A stretch of DNA of 64,000 bases from Hyaloscypha bicolor E (Eukaryota; Ascomycota; Leotiomycetes; Helotiales; Hyaloscyphaceae), in NCBI RefSeq assembly GCF_002865645.1, contig NW_020194515.1:930001-994000 (forward strand), given 5' to 3'. The translations under genes and the position numbers were made by a program. Within the stretch, counting starts at the first letter, position 1; the number at the start of each line of letters is the position of its first letter. The notes below the pieces were generated by a model. The model saw nothing but the letters and a program-made list of their open reading frames with translations, had not been told where the DNA came from and searched no databases. Below are positions 56,002-64,000 of the stretch, piece by piece.

Positions 56002-56126
56002 GGGCTTGTGGTTTAGTGGTATAATACTCCCTTAGCATGGGAGTGGTCCGGGTAAGCATAGCAAACACCAAGAACCACTAAACATCAGCTAATTATCCAT
56101 CCAGGGTTCGATTCCCCGCGAGTCCA
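56002..56126 (+). tRNA. tRNA-Ala(AGC) interrupted in the T arm by a 53-bp intron-like sequence
   Basis: Exon 1 (56002-56051) gives acceptor strand GGGCTTG, the D arm GTTTAGTGGTATAAT with a sound A box, and the anticodon arm CTCCC-TTAGCAT-GGGAG, anticodon AGC. Exon 2 (56105-56126) gives GG-TTCGATT-CCCCG and CGAGTCC plus the discriminator A. Joined, they form T arm CGGGG-TTCGATT-CCCCG with five perfect pairs and an acceptor stem with the G3-U70 wobble that marks alanine tRNAs. The D stem has about three pairs. The 53 bp between (56052-56104) do not sit at the canonical 37/38 intron position. Left in place they would leave only CAGGG opposite CCCCG, a weakened T stem. The B box GGTTCGATTCC is intact. 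Confidence 0.85.
56052..56104 (+). other. Spliceosomal-type intron or insertion inside the tRNA-Ala gene
   Basis: 53 bp starting GTAAGC and ending CCATCCAG, with CAGCTAATT (branch-like) about 15 bp before the acceptor AG. These are the standard signals of short introns in the protein genes of this window (compare GTAAGC...CTCCAG at 42377). Excision at exactly these borders restores the T stem. GGG occurs at both borders (56050-56052 and 56104-56106), so a 50-bp insertion with a 3-bp target duplication gives the same sequence; an introner-like origin is possible. Confidence 0.6.
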
Positions 56127-56168
56127 AGAAGATTGTTCAATTCAATCAATTGATCCCATCAAATTACA

Positions 56169-56175
56169 TTTTTTT
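56169..56175 (+). terminator. Pol III terminator (T run)
   Basis: Seven consecutive T at 56169-56175, 43 bp after the tRNA's last base, and a second T7 run at 56178-56184. Runs of this length stop fungal RNA polymerase III. The distance is somewhat long for a tRNA trailer. Confidence 0.6.
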
Positions 56176-56184
56176 GGTTTTTTT

Positions 56185-56995
56185 GTCGATGCGTAGTGGT
56201 GATGAGGATGGGCAGTTAGCGAGGTTTTGCGACCCACAGCACTGACAAAGGGCCCGTGTGAGGTAATCGGGCCCTGGGAACCTTATTTTTGAGTAATGGG
56301 ACTTGAAATTTGGAATGCAAGGACTCTCGAGAATTTTGCCCGGTCCACTCCCAGACACAGAAATGAGCTGTGAAGCTGCATTTTTTGCTACCGGGAGGTT
56401 GAGCCTAACGGCTCAACTACCTAGTAGCCATTTATTCGAAAGTTAACTTGTCAGCAAACCTCCGCAGCATAAATTTTGCTTCAAACTGTTGCTCGGTGGT
56501 TGAAATAAAGAAGTTGATAAGCACCTTTAACCTAACTTCGGTACCCGGGAGCAATCAAGCCTTTATTCAGAGTATTAGCCACTTCTTTACACAGATCCAA
56601 GGCTCCAGAATTTCTATCTTTAGCTCCTAAAACGGATTTGTTGCTCCAGTCTCAGCCCAGGAGACCGCCGTTGATGGACATTGGCAATGCCTCTTTTTAA
56701 CACATGCAGAGCTGCCAAAATCCGACCCGGGTTTATGGTTATTTTTCTACACTTCTTTTACTTCTCTTGGCTTGATTATTAAATGTACGTGGAGGAGGGG
56801 AGTAAATGACGTTGAAAGAGGCTAGTCACGTCATGTGCCTTCCGAATTTGATTTCAGTTGCATTCCTACAAATCTTCATTCAAACTTTTCATTATCATTC
56901 CACGTATCCAAAACCACCTAGAACTCCAAACCCAAACTCCTCCAACCGGTCATAAAAAGGGTATCATCCAGCTGCCATATCCGCCACTCCCCTCT
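56185..56995. other. No gene recognised
   Basis: Only short frames between the tRNA and the 3' end of the DUF7053 gene. Confidence 0.3.
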
Positions 56996-57772
56996 TCATG
57001 TGGGCAACTCCACAATCCCCTGAGAATGCGCTGCCTGGCTCGATTGACGACCCAACCCCGGCGACTTCTGACTTCCATCCATTTCACTGACGGCAGTCTG
57101 AGTCGAGAATCGGTTTTGCTGCTGCTTGAAGTTGTGTCGAGGGAACTGCATATCCAATCCTGCGCTCAACGGAGGCGAAAGCGGAGCTGAGAGAGAGAAG
57201 TGCGGCGACTGTGGAGAGTACTCGTAGCCTTGTTGCAACAACTGATTTCTGTGCCCTGCCTCCTGCAACTGCGTCTTCACCACCAACCTCGCAACCAAGG
57301 TCGCCAGCGCATCCTTCAACTGCTTCTTCACGAACCGAGTCACCATGAAGTTGCACTTGATTTCAATATCCTCCCTCAAATACAGGCCCTGGATCGGCGC
57401 ACCAATACCGATCTCCGCAGGCTGGACTGGCTCTCCCGGCAGGTTTCCACCAAGTGTCCACTTCTCCTTGATATCCAAGCCCATGGGCGCATACACATGG
57501 TTCTGCATTCCGTTTGCGAGGTCGTGGAAGCATGTCTTGAACGAGACACTGCCCTTGATGCCGGGAAGGTACGATATCTTGTCGGTGATCTGATACCATG
57601 TGCAATGATACTCTTCCGGAGTGGCCTCTGGTGGCGGATTGATGCGATGCCTCTCGGTGTGCGTCGGGTTGAGGTCGATCATCTCGATGTGCGAATGGAG
57701 GGTTTCCAGGACTGTCTCCCTCGAGACGCCTGCTGGCAAGGGCGTAATAGTCGTGAAGATGGTTTTCGCCAT
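56996..57772 (-). CDS. DUF7053 domain protein (258 aa)
   Basis: A single exon opening MAKTIFTTITPLPAGVSRET, the characteristic beginning of DUF7053 proteins of Pezizomycotina. Then HIEMIDLNPTHTERHRI, a conserved YQITDKISYLPGIKGSVSF, and CFHDLANGMQNHVYAPMGLDI. The domain (about residues 1-180) looks like a compact alpha/beta lipid- or polyketide-cyclase-like (START/SRPBCC type) fold, which is my inference. The C-terminal 75 residues are Gln/Ser/Pro-rich and disordered. No signal peptide or membrane segment. Function unknown; the family is conserved and usually single-copy. Confidence 0.85.
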   Translation of the reverse strand: MAKTIFTTITPLPAGVSRETVLETLHSHIEMIDLNPTHTERHRINPPPEATPEEYHCTWYQITDKISYLPGIKGSVSFKTCFHDLANGMQNHVYAPMGLDIKEKWTLGGNLPGEPVQPAEIGIGAPIQGLYLREDIEIKCNFMVTRFVKKQLKDALATLVARLVVKTQLQEAGHRNQLLQQGYEYSPQSPHFSLSAPLSPPLSAGLDMQFPRHNFKQQQNRFSTQTAVSEMDGSQKSPGLGRQSSQAAHSQGIVELPT

Positions 57773-59475
57773 GGTGATTGCGATGCCTTCGTGATGGTTT
57801 GTGCGATGTTGAGGGAAGATGGAGGGGACGGCTAGACGGGCTGGGAGCGGACTGCATTTGGGGAAGAGGGACGCCCTGTACAGATTGCGCCAATGATCTG
57901 TCTGACGTGAGCATCAAGACGCATTGTTCCGCTGGTCACAGTGGAGGCTTGGCCGCCACGAGGCCTCTTCATCCCCAAGCGACCCTAGCAACGGCCTCAC
58001 CGTCACCCGAAGAGTCGGTAATTCGCCGATGAATTATTAATTGCTTTGATCGCATCGCGACGCGCAACTCGTCATCTTCGAAGGATGTCGCCGCAAGCTC
58101 CGGATACACATCGAACCGTCCTCGCCGTCGACACGCCGAGCTTCCCACTCGCCTTGGATGGACGGCCGTTCTGCTGATTACGTCAAAGTCAAATCACAAT
58201 CGGACGAATCAGAGGAGGGTGGCTCTGAAGCTCGTAAATTAGCGTGGTGGGACATAGGGCTGGCTGAGCCACCAGGGATCGAATTGGATAGTAGCAAGGG
58301 ATGGAGATGCACGAAGCATTTGATGCTGACCTGATGCTTCGATATCAGACCCTTTATCTTCTGTAGCGCCCAGGAAACTTCCGTCTTTAATCCAAAGTCA
58401 AGTTCAATTTGACGGCCCGGGGATTTGCTTCCTTTTTATGCCTGGTCATCAACATTTATGTCTGGACTGTTGCGGGCTCAAATGCGACTGCTTCTGTGGT
58501 TGCCGCATGCACGATTGGGGAATTCCCAGCAGCGGCCTTGACAAGCGCCTGCCAAGGTCTGCCAGATCCGTTTGCCATCCATCTTTACACTTCGCAAGAA
58601 CTGCGGGAAGACCTCAACTCTTCTCATCAACGCTCCGGTAACATTCGTTTCTTGACGCAATTCTCGAACCAAGGCCTCTCAGCGCATCTTGCTTGGCTCG
58701 ATGCAAGTGCAACCGAAGACCCTCTCGCAGCTGTATCGCCCACGTTTCGTGGGTTGGCATCCCGTCTGGGAGCTGGAATACTTCATGTAATATGCCTTGT
58801 CTTCCCATCTGAGTTTTGAGGTCAACTTTTATCTCTCCAGGAGGAACGGTCCATGGTGGTGGAGTATTCGCATTTCCCCATCTTCTCGAGTGAGAGCGCC
58901 CTGTGCCTCTGAGACATTCGAACATCTCGAATCAAGCCATCAGCCTTATGTCCTCACGGGGCTGGATTTTCAGTAACGGCCGCGCCGCTTTGTGACGTCG
59001 CCCCTCTTCTCAACCGATTGGCGATGCCACGATCCACGTTTTTTTGTTGAGGGCACTGCTCCAAAGCCAATCAAATCTTCATCAGCTCGTCGAATTCCAC
59101 AAATGCGCATCGACCTCCAAGAGCATGCAGCTAGAAGCCCAGCTGCCAATTTTGATGTGGCTGAACGCCAAACCAATTGCACACACCAAGCCCCAAACTC
59201 ATCTTCAAGATAAACTTCGATAAACTTCTTCCAAAAGCCCAGATAACTTCCGGAGATCGCCAATCAACGGGTCGCCCTCAACTGCCCCAGACCGGAGTCA
59301 AATGTACAGCGCCGTAGCAAGCCATGTATTAAGGTACATTGATACCTCATCGAAGATTATGTAGCCAAGGTTTTCCAGTGGCAAGGCCGCGCCCAAAAGG
59401 TACATTTAAAAAGTACCCCCCAGCCACGTCTTCAATGTGCATTTCTGCCTTTTCTTTCTCCCGCCATAAGGCAAG
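57773..59475. other. Promoter side of DUF7053 gene and unassigned frames
   Basis: A 136-codon plus frame at 58409-58819 (TTG start, hydrophobic opening ASFLCLVINIYVW, then VVAACTIGEFPAAALTSAC) is suggestive of a decayed enzyme domain, perhaps a starter-unit acyltransferase, but too weak to call. Minus-strand frames at 58614-58925 and 58970-59263 are probably shadows. Confidence 0.3.
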
Positions 59476-60741
59476 TGTAATGGAGAGTTCTTCGGGGCTT
59501 CAAAATTACGTATCCTTCTTCAATGACCAAACTGTCTTTCTCACTGGTGCTACGGGCGGCCTTGGAGGCTGCCTTCTATTTAAGCCAGCCTCGTAGCTGT
59601 CAACGAAGAAGGTTTATATTCTCTGCCGGTCAGAATCCAAAACACGGAAGACATGGAACAAAACAACGCCGAACCATATCGATTCGATTTTGAATTCTGG
59701 CCGAGTGAAACTTGTTGGATATATTTGAAGCTAGATTTTGCCATCGCTCCTGACTTCCTTGCTGAAATCGCTGCGCAGACAACCATCGTGATACATTCAG
59801 TTCGTATAATGTATTGCCTTATCTTGGATATCTGAAGGAGTTTTGTGCATAGAATTCTGATTGTGTCTTGCAGGCTGCAAACACCTCGTTCTCCCCGTCC
59901 GTTCGACAAGCAATTGACAACTGCATGTCGATGCTAGAACTTGCCTGAATGGCATCAAGCTTTATCAATCTGCGCCAATTCGTCCAAGTCTCCACCGGCT
60001 ATAGCAATTCAAATAAACCAGATGGCACCATAGAAGAGAAAATATACCCTCTCGGCGACCCCGAGGAAAAATTGAGGGAAATCACGGCCACCGGGACATC
60101 TCTGCATGCCTCCCACTTCCCTTAGATACGCGAAGCACCTCACAAAGCGTTTCCTCTCCTCTCGATATCCCAATCATCCCATCATTATCGTCCGCCAAAG
60201 CTGCATTGGCTCAGCTGTGTCTCGGCCTTTCCCACTCTATGGACCCATGAGTGCCACACCTATTGAACAATGTTTCAAGCTCCTCACCTTGAACCCAAGC
60301 ACGGGTATCATTCACGTACCCGAAAGCCAAACATCAGGAACCAACCTCTTTGACGAGATTCCCATAGATTGGGCCTCGAACTTGATTCTGCTTCATGCTG
60401 CAGCCGGTACTCGTGGGGTCGTCCATGCTGGGGCCGAATCATTCACTCCTCGGTCCTTTGATCACAAACGTCGGACTTTTCTTGATGGAGAAGCCATGAA
60501 GAAGATTATCATGGTGCAAGATAAAAGTATACCACAATGTTCCCGGGCGAACTTTTATAAGCCCATTACGAGGGACTGGTGGATTTCGAATCAGGCTTCT
60601 GAGAAATTTGGGGAGGTGAGCGGCCGTTGGGTATTTCTCTGGATGGACTCGATTTGGAGGCGTATGATAGAGGGAGGCGGGCGAAAGTGCAGGCTGAGGT
60701 TGCTGCATCAAGGAAAAAAGCGAGACTGTGATGGCTGTTAG
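59476..60741 (+). pseudogene. Decayed fatty-acyl-CoA reductase-like (NAD-binding_4) gene
   Basis: From ATG 59476, FFNDQTVFLTGATGGLGGCL is the NADPH-binding start of the NAD-binding_4 / thioester-reductase family. The frame then has a TAG, continues KKVYILCRSESKTRKTW and NSGRVKLVGYI, hits two more stops, and shifts to APDFLAEIAAQTTIVIHS. After a probable intron (about 59800-59876), CMSMLELA-stop and FVQVSTGYSNSNKPDG and IYPLGDPEE follow, another shift, then RYAKHLTKRFLSSRYPNHPI (the catalytic YxxxK) and IGSAVSRPFPLYGP, and a last shift near 60615. Order and spacing match a full-length reductase of the fatty-acyl or carboxylate type. At least three stops and three frame shifts make it non-functional. 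Confidence 0.75.
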
Positions 60742-61252
60742 AGGGCGATGATTAGAAGCAGACACGAGATAGAGTTAAATCATATAGATGAATGACGTTC
60801 CAATTTGTTTCTTGAATTTTTCTGAGTTCGCTCTTGCCAATTGAGTGCTTTCAAATGCCAGACAAATATCTTCTGTTTCTTTAGTCACTGCTGTCTACTT
60901 GCGTTTTAATGAGCCCGAGCCAGGAAATTAACAAATCAATTGAGGAATCGTCAGTTGAGAAATCATCAAACTTCTCTTGCCTACCTTCTTCGAGGTCCTC
61001 TTCCTCCCCCTTACTTCAGGAGGCAGAATTGCGCACAAGTCACGTGATTCCATTCCTCGATTCTGCCTCATGTTAATTCCCCAGCCACAACACCAAAACT
61101 CCCAGCCCCCTTTGCGCGTCTCACCATGAATCACTGGCCACGATGGATTCACTTCAACGTAGCCACGTTTTAAGTTTCTTATGACAGTGGATGAGTATAT
61201 TACTCCTTCTCAGGTTTGTGCATTACTTTCCTCTTTAATTAACAGAGCAGGT
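60742..61252. other. Upstream region of the T5orf172 gene
   Basis: No gene. The frame at 61181-61252 continues into the gene below but precedes its conserved start. Confidence 0.35.
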
Positions 61253-62527
61253 ATGCCTTACATACCTCACACTCCCGAGTCCCTCCTTCCTCGATCAGAT
61301 AGCAAGAACCCCGCTGCAACATGCAGAGGTCTCACTTCGAATGGTCGACCGTGTCGTCGAGCAATTTCGAAATCACCTCAATCTTCGCCGAGCCCAAGCC
61401 CACGACGAACCTCGAGCGCACCAAGCACACCGAACCCAGAAGCGTTTTGCTGGCAACACAAGGTCCAAGCTGATGTTCACGTTACTGCCTTACCGCGAGG
61501 GCTTCAATCTGCCACAGTTCGAGAGCGAACAAGCATTGATACACTGGTGGATCGATTGGGTCTTCTTGAGGTTGAACAGAAGAAAGAAAGGAGGCAGCGT
61601 CGAAAACCAGTCCCTGTGAAGGATCCAGAGAAACACTCGCAGAGGGTTGATCATGTTTCCCAGCGGCCAGAGCGACCGGGGCCTCGACCAAAGCCGCAGA
61701 GTGATCTTGGGTTGTTTTGCTGCGTAGGTGTGGCAGATGAAAGCAAAAGGGCACCAAGACCGGTCAACCACAAACCCTCGAGGCGGACGACTGCAACGAT
61801 ACCTGCTGAGCAGCGCTCGAAGCTACCTACAGCCGTACAACAGAAGCTTTCTTCCCAACGACCTTCAATCACTCGAGACCCTTCATCACGAACGGGAGAG
61901 TTCCTCTCTCTCATACCAACGTCTGCATCCCCACAAGTCACTGCCTTGCTGCTCGCCGAATTAGCAAAACCTGTCTCAGGTGCGGATGATGAAGGCTACA
62001 TCTACATGTTCTGGCTAACTCCCGAATCCGTCCCCGCTCCTCCACCTTCCGAGACTGCATCTTCCCTCCTCGCTCCCCCTTCCCGACCAATTCCCGGCCA
62101 ACGAAGAACCTCAGATGTCCTCAACACCTTCGCTTCCACGGGCCCAAATGCCCAAGACAAGAAGACAATCCTGCTTAAAATCGGCAGAGCGCAAAATGTG
62201 CAACGGCGACTCAACCAATGGACTCGACAATGCGGGTACAACCTCTCTTTGATCCGCTACTATCCTTACCATCCAACTACCCTCTCAGATACGAGTATTA
62301 ATGAGATTCCGAGAACGCCGAGGAAGGTTCCAAACGCGCATAAGGTGGAGAGATTGATACATATTGAGTTGAATGCGAAGAGGGCGCAGGGGAGTGGGAA
62401 GTGTAATGTTTGTGGAAGGGAGCATAGAGAGTGGTTTGAGGTTGATGCTAGCAAGGATGAGGTTAAGGCTGTGGACGAGGTTGTGAGACGGTGGGTTGAT
62501 TGGGGGGAGAGGGATGGCGGGAGGTGA
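61253..62527 (+). CDS. T5orf172 (GIY-YIG-like) domain protein, Mug113 type (424 aa)
   Basis: A single exon. The N-terminus MPYIPHTPESLLPRSDSKNP and CRGLTSNGRPCRRAI, then CWQHK, is the conserved Cys/His leader of this fungal family. A long basic, Ser/Pro-rich disordered region follows. The T5orf172 domain (about residues 240-420; PF10544, a GIY-YIG nuclease relative) has GYIYMFWLTPES (the GIY-like part), LLKIGRAQNVQRRLNQWTRQ and HKVERLIHIELNAKRAQ with CNVCGREHREWFEV. Homologues include S. pombe Mug113, induced in meiosis. The Arg in KIGRA...RR and Glu in the HKVERLIH block are positioned for catalysis; activity is unproven. The start at 61253 is chosen because the conserved MPY block begins there, though the frame is open further upstream. 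Confidence 0.88.
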   Translation: MPYIPHTPESLLPRSDSKNPAATCRGLTSNGRPCRRAISKSPQSSPSPSPRRTSSAPSTPNPEAFCWQHKVQADVHVTALPRGLQSATVRERTSIDTLVDRLGLLEVEQKKERRQRRKPVPVKDPEKHSQRVDHVSQRPERPGPRPKPQSDLGLFCCVGVADESKRAPRPVNHKPSRRTTATIPAEQRSKLPTAVQQKLSSQRPSITRDPSSRTGEFLSLIPTSASPQVTALLLAELAKPVSGADDEGYIYMFWLTPESVPAPPPSETASSLLAPPSRPIPGQRRTSDVLNTFASTGPNAQDKKTILLKIGRAQNVQRRLNQWTRQCGYNLSLIRYYPYHPTTLSDTSINEIPRTPRKVPNAHKVERLIHIELNAKRAQGSGKCNVCGREHREWFEVDASKDEVKAVDEVVRRWVDWGERDGGR

Positions 62528-63253
62528 GGGAGTTGAAGGGAGTAATACCAAAGTAATGTTTCTGCCTGCTTTGGGATTTGGTGTGATACTGTGACCAAGT
62601 GCACATGTTTTATTTCGTGCTTGCATTTCACTGCTTGATTGTTTTGATGCTTCTTGATTTCTCCGTGCTGGTGCTACTGACTAAAGGGGCATTTCATTGA
62701 AGACTGCCGAAGTCTATGTGTGTTTTCTGTTCTTTCCTCCTAATCTCCTCAAATTCTATCCTCGTGGAGGAGTCTGCTGCAATGCTATCCCGAAAGTTCC
62801 CCAGCTTCTCCTATTCCTCCTTAACTACCCTGCTCAATGCAATACCGCTCCCTGCTTCCAATACTCGAATTGCATAGCATCCCTTATGAATCACTGTTTT
62901 CACGAGGTCTGCGCTCACTTTTCTGCCCAGCTCGTGCAGAAACAATACGTGCTAGTTTAGAATAGTCTGATGCCTACCGTTGGTCAACCAACAGTGACAA
63001 ATTCGATGATACACAATAGAAACTTTCTTGACAGTTCCGAAGCGCTCGATCCACAAAGCGGCATAATTGTACCGACATGTTGACTCCAGTCCTTCAAGCC
63101 AAGGAAGCTGTACTTCTTGCACAGCCCCACCATGCTCAAGGAGTCTTCGAGAGAGCCAGATCAAGGAGGGAAAGCTAATGTCATATCATCAAAGCCCTTT
63201 TGGAAACGGAAAAACGCCTCTCACTTGTAGTTCATCGAAACCTTGGTTAGTAC
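62528..63253. other. No gene recognised
   Basis: Short frames only, between two genes that converge on this space. Confidence 0.35.
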
Positions 63254-63650
63254 CTAGATATCAACCGGCTTCATCCTATCAATGAAGCTCAACGGAACAA
63301 ATCCCTTCTTGTACAAAGCATGAACAGCCCCCTTGTACAGTACCTGGTCCCCACGCAGTGACTTCACCAACGCTGGGATCTTGCTAAAAGTTCTGGAGTT
63401 CAAAGTGCCATCATTCTCAATTACGTGCTCAAAGATGATGGCTCGGATCTCTGGCGCAAAACGGCGGAGAGCAAGCGGTGGCTTGACAAATTGACAATGC
63501 TTAACGACCGAATTCCCGATGTCGCAATCGAAGAGAATATAATAGTGTAATATGCCGGCGCGGATGGTGCAAGACTTTAGAAGCACATCGTTGAAGGTGC
63601 AGTGGGAGAGGGCGAGGTTGGTGAGTGTGCTGGAGGCGCGGAAGACGGAG
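63254..63650 (-). CDS. 3' part of an unidentified gene, possibly F-box/LRR-like
   Basis: A minus-strand frame ending at 63254 encodes SSTLTNLALSHCTFNDVLLK, then FAPEIRAIIFEHVIENDGTL and ALYKKGFVPLSF. The L..L.LS.CTF pattern recalls leucine-rich repeats of fungal F-box-type proteins; the resemblance is weak. Upstream (63650-63970) another frame, RCHNTLLRRLENGEEAPTYS, looks coding too. The two frames meet at a CCCCAA-repeat (about 63675), where replication slippage could have shifted the frame. Start codon and 5' end are unresolved and may lie beyond the window. Confidence 0.4.
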
Positions 63651-64000
63651 AAGATGGTGGTCCGGGGATTATGGGGAGTTGGGGTTGGGGTTGGCGCTAG
63701 GGGACAGGATTACGGAGGAGTAGGTTGGGGCTTCTTCGCCGTTTTCGAGGCGGCGGAGGAGGGTATTGTGGCAACGGTTTGCCATGGTGTTGTTGATTGT
63801 TTGGAGCTGGAGGTGAAGAGATGGGTGTGGTAAAGGAGGGCGGGGAGGAGGTTAGGTGGAGTTCCTGCGATGCGGTCAGAATCGTCACCGCTGCACGGGC
63901 TGGCGGGGCTCAAATTCCACTTATAGAGATAGCAATTGCTGTTTGAGTATAGGTGGGGCAAGGGCACGAGGTGAGCGGGTTCATACTAGATGAGCTCTTC

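Noticed and set aside
58409..58819. Possible starter-unit acyltransferase (SAT) of a polyketide synthase
   Set aside because: Only a short Ala-rich stretch resembles the family, the frame lacks an ATG, and no ketosynthase or other synthase domain is nearby.
1..64000. CRISPR array or prokaryotic operon
   Set aside because: No regularly spaced repeats with unique spacers occur; genes contain introns and are separately promoted, so the DNA is eukaryotic.

Overview
The window looks like nuclear DNA of a filamentous ascomycete (Pezizomycotina; Leotiomycetes is my guess, not proven). Support: genes carry many short introns (about 40-75 bp, GT-AG, CTAAC-like branch points), there is a fungal alpha-aminoadipate reductase gene, and fungus-specific modules abound (HET, Clr5, Helo-like, DUF6594, DUF7053, NmrA-like). 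AT-rich blocks contain decayed transposons, as expected after repeat-induced point mutation (RIP). Intron and exon limits below were set by reading frame, splice signals and family conservation; none is confirmed by transcripts.

Layout. 0-10 kb is accessory: a gene tail, a broken SERAC1-like esterase, a broken HET domain followed by a hairpin repeat, an AT-rich block holding a clean solo LTR, a Helo-like gene with frame breaks, a BTB remnant and a 748-aa membrane protein. 9.6-13 kb is mostly repeats plus one small probable mitochondrial protein. 13-21.6 kb holds a Clr5-ankyrin gene and an LYS2-type reductase lacking the usual N-terminal domain. 22-28.5 kb has a HET remnant, a TA-flanked miniature element, a secreted GMC oxidoreductase with one in-frame stop, and a multi-span membrane protein. 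30-38.4 kb is the most gene-like part: PlsC-type acyltransferase, mitochondrial NAD(H) kinase, NmrA-like protein, then broken caspase-like and triple-RRM genes, then a secreted GH16 glucanase. 38.5-45 kb is repeat-rich, with a cysteine-rich secreted protein and a broken membrane-protein gene. 45.7-53.3 kb has a proline-rich protein, an ARMT1/DUF89 phosphatase, a second copy of the 9.6-kb inverted-repeat element, a DUF6594 membrane protein and a domesticated retropepsin-like gene. 53.3-64 kb holds one tRNA, a DUF7053 protein, a broken acyl-reductase, a T5orf172 (GIY-YIG-like) protein and a partial gene at the edge.

Housekeeping functions (lysine synthesis, NADPH supply in mitochondria, lipid acylation, metabolite damage control) alternate with a dense set of intact and decayed allorecognition/NLR-type modules and mobile-element debris.

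The most unusual item is a tRNA-Ala(AGC) gene at 56002-56126. It is interrupted in the T arm by 53 bp with the marks of a spliceosomal intron; removing it restores a perfect tRNA.
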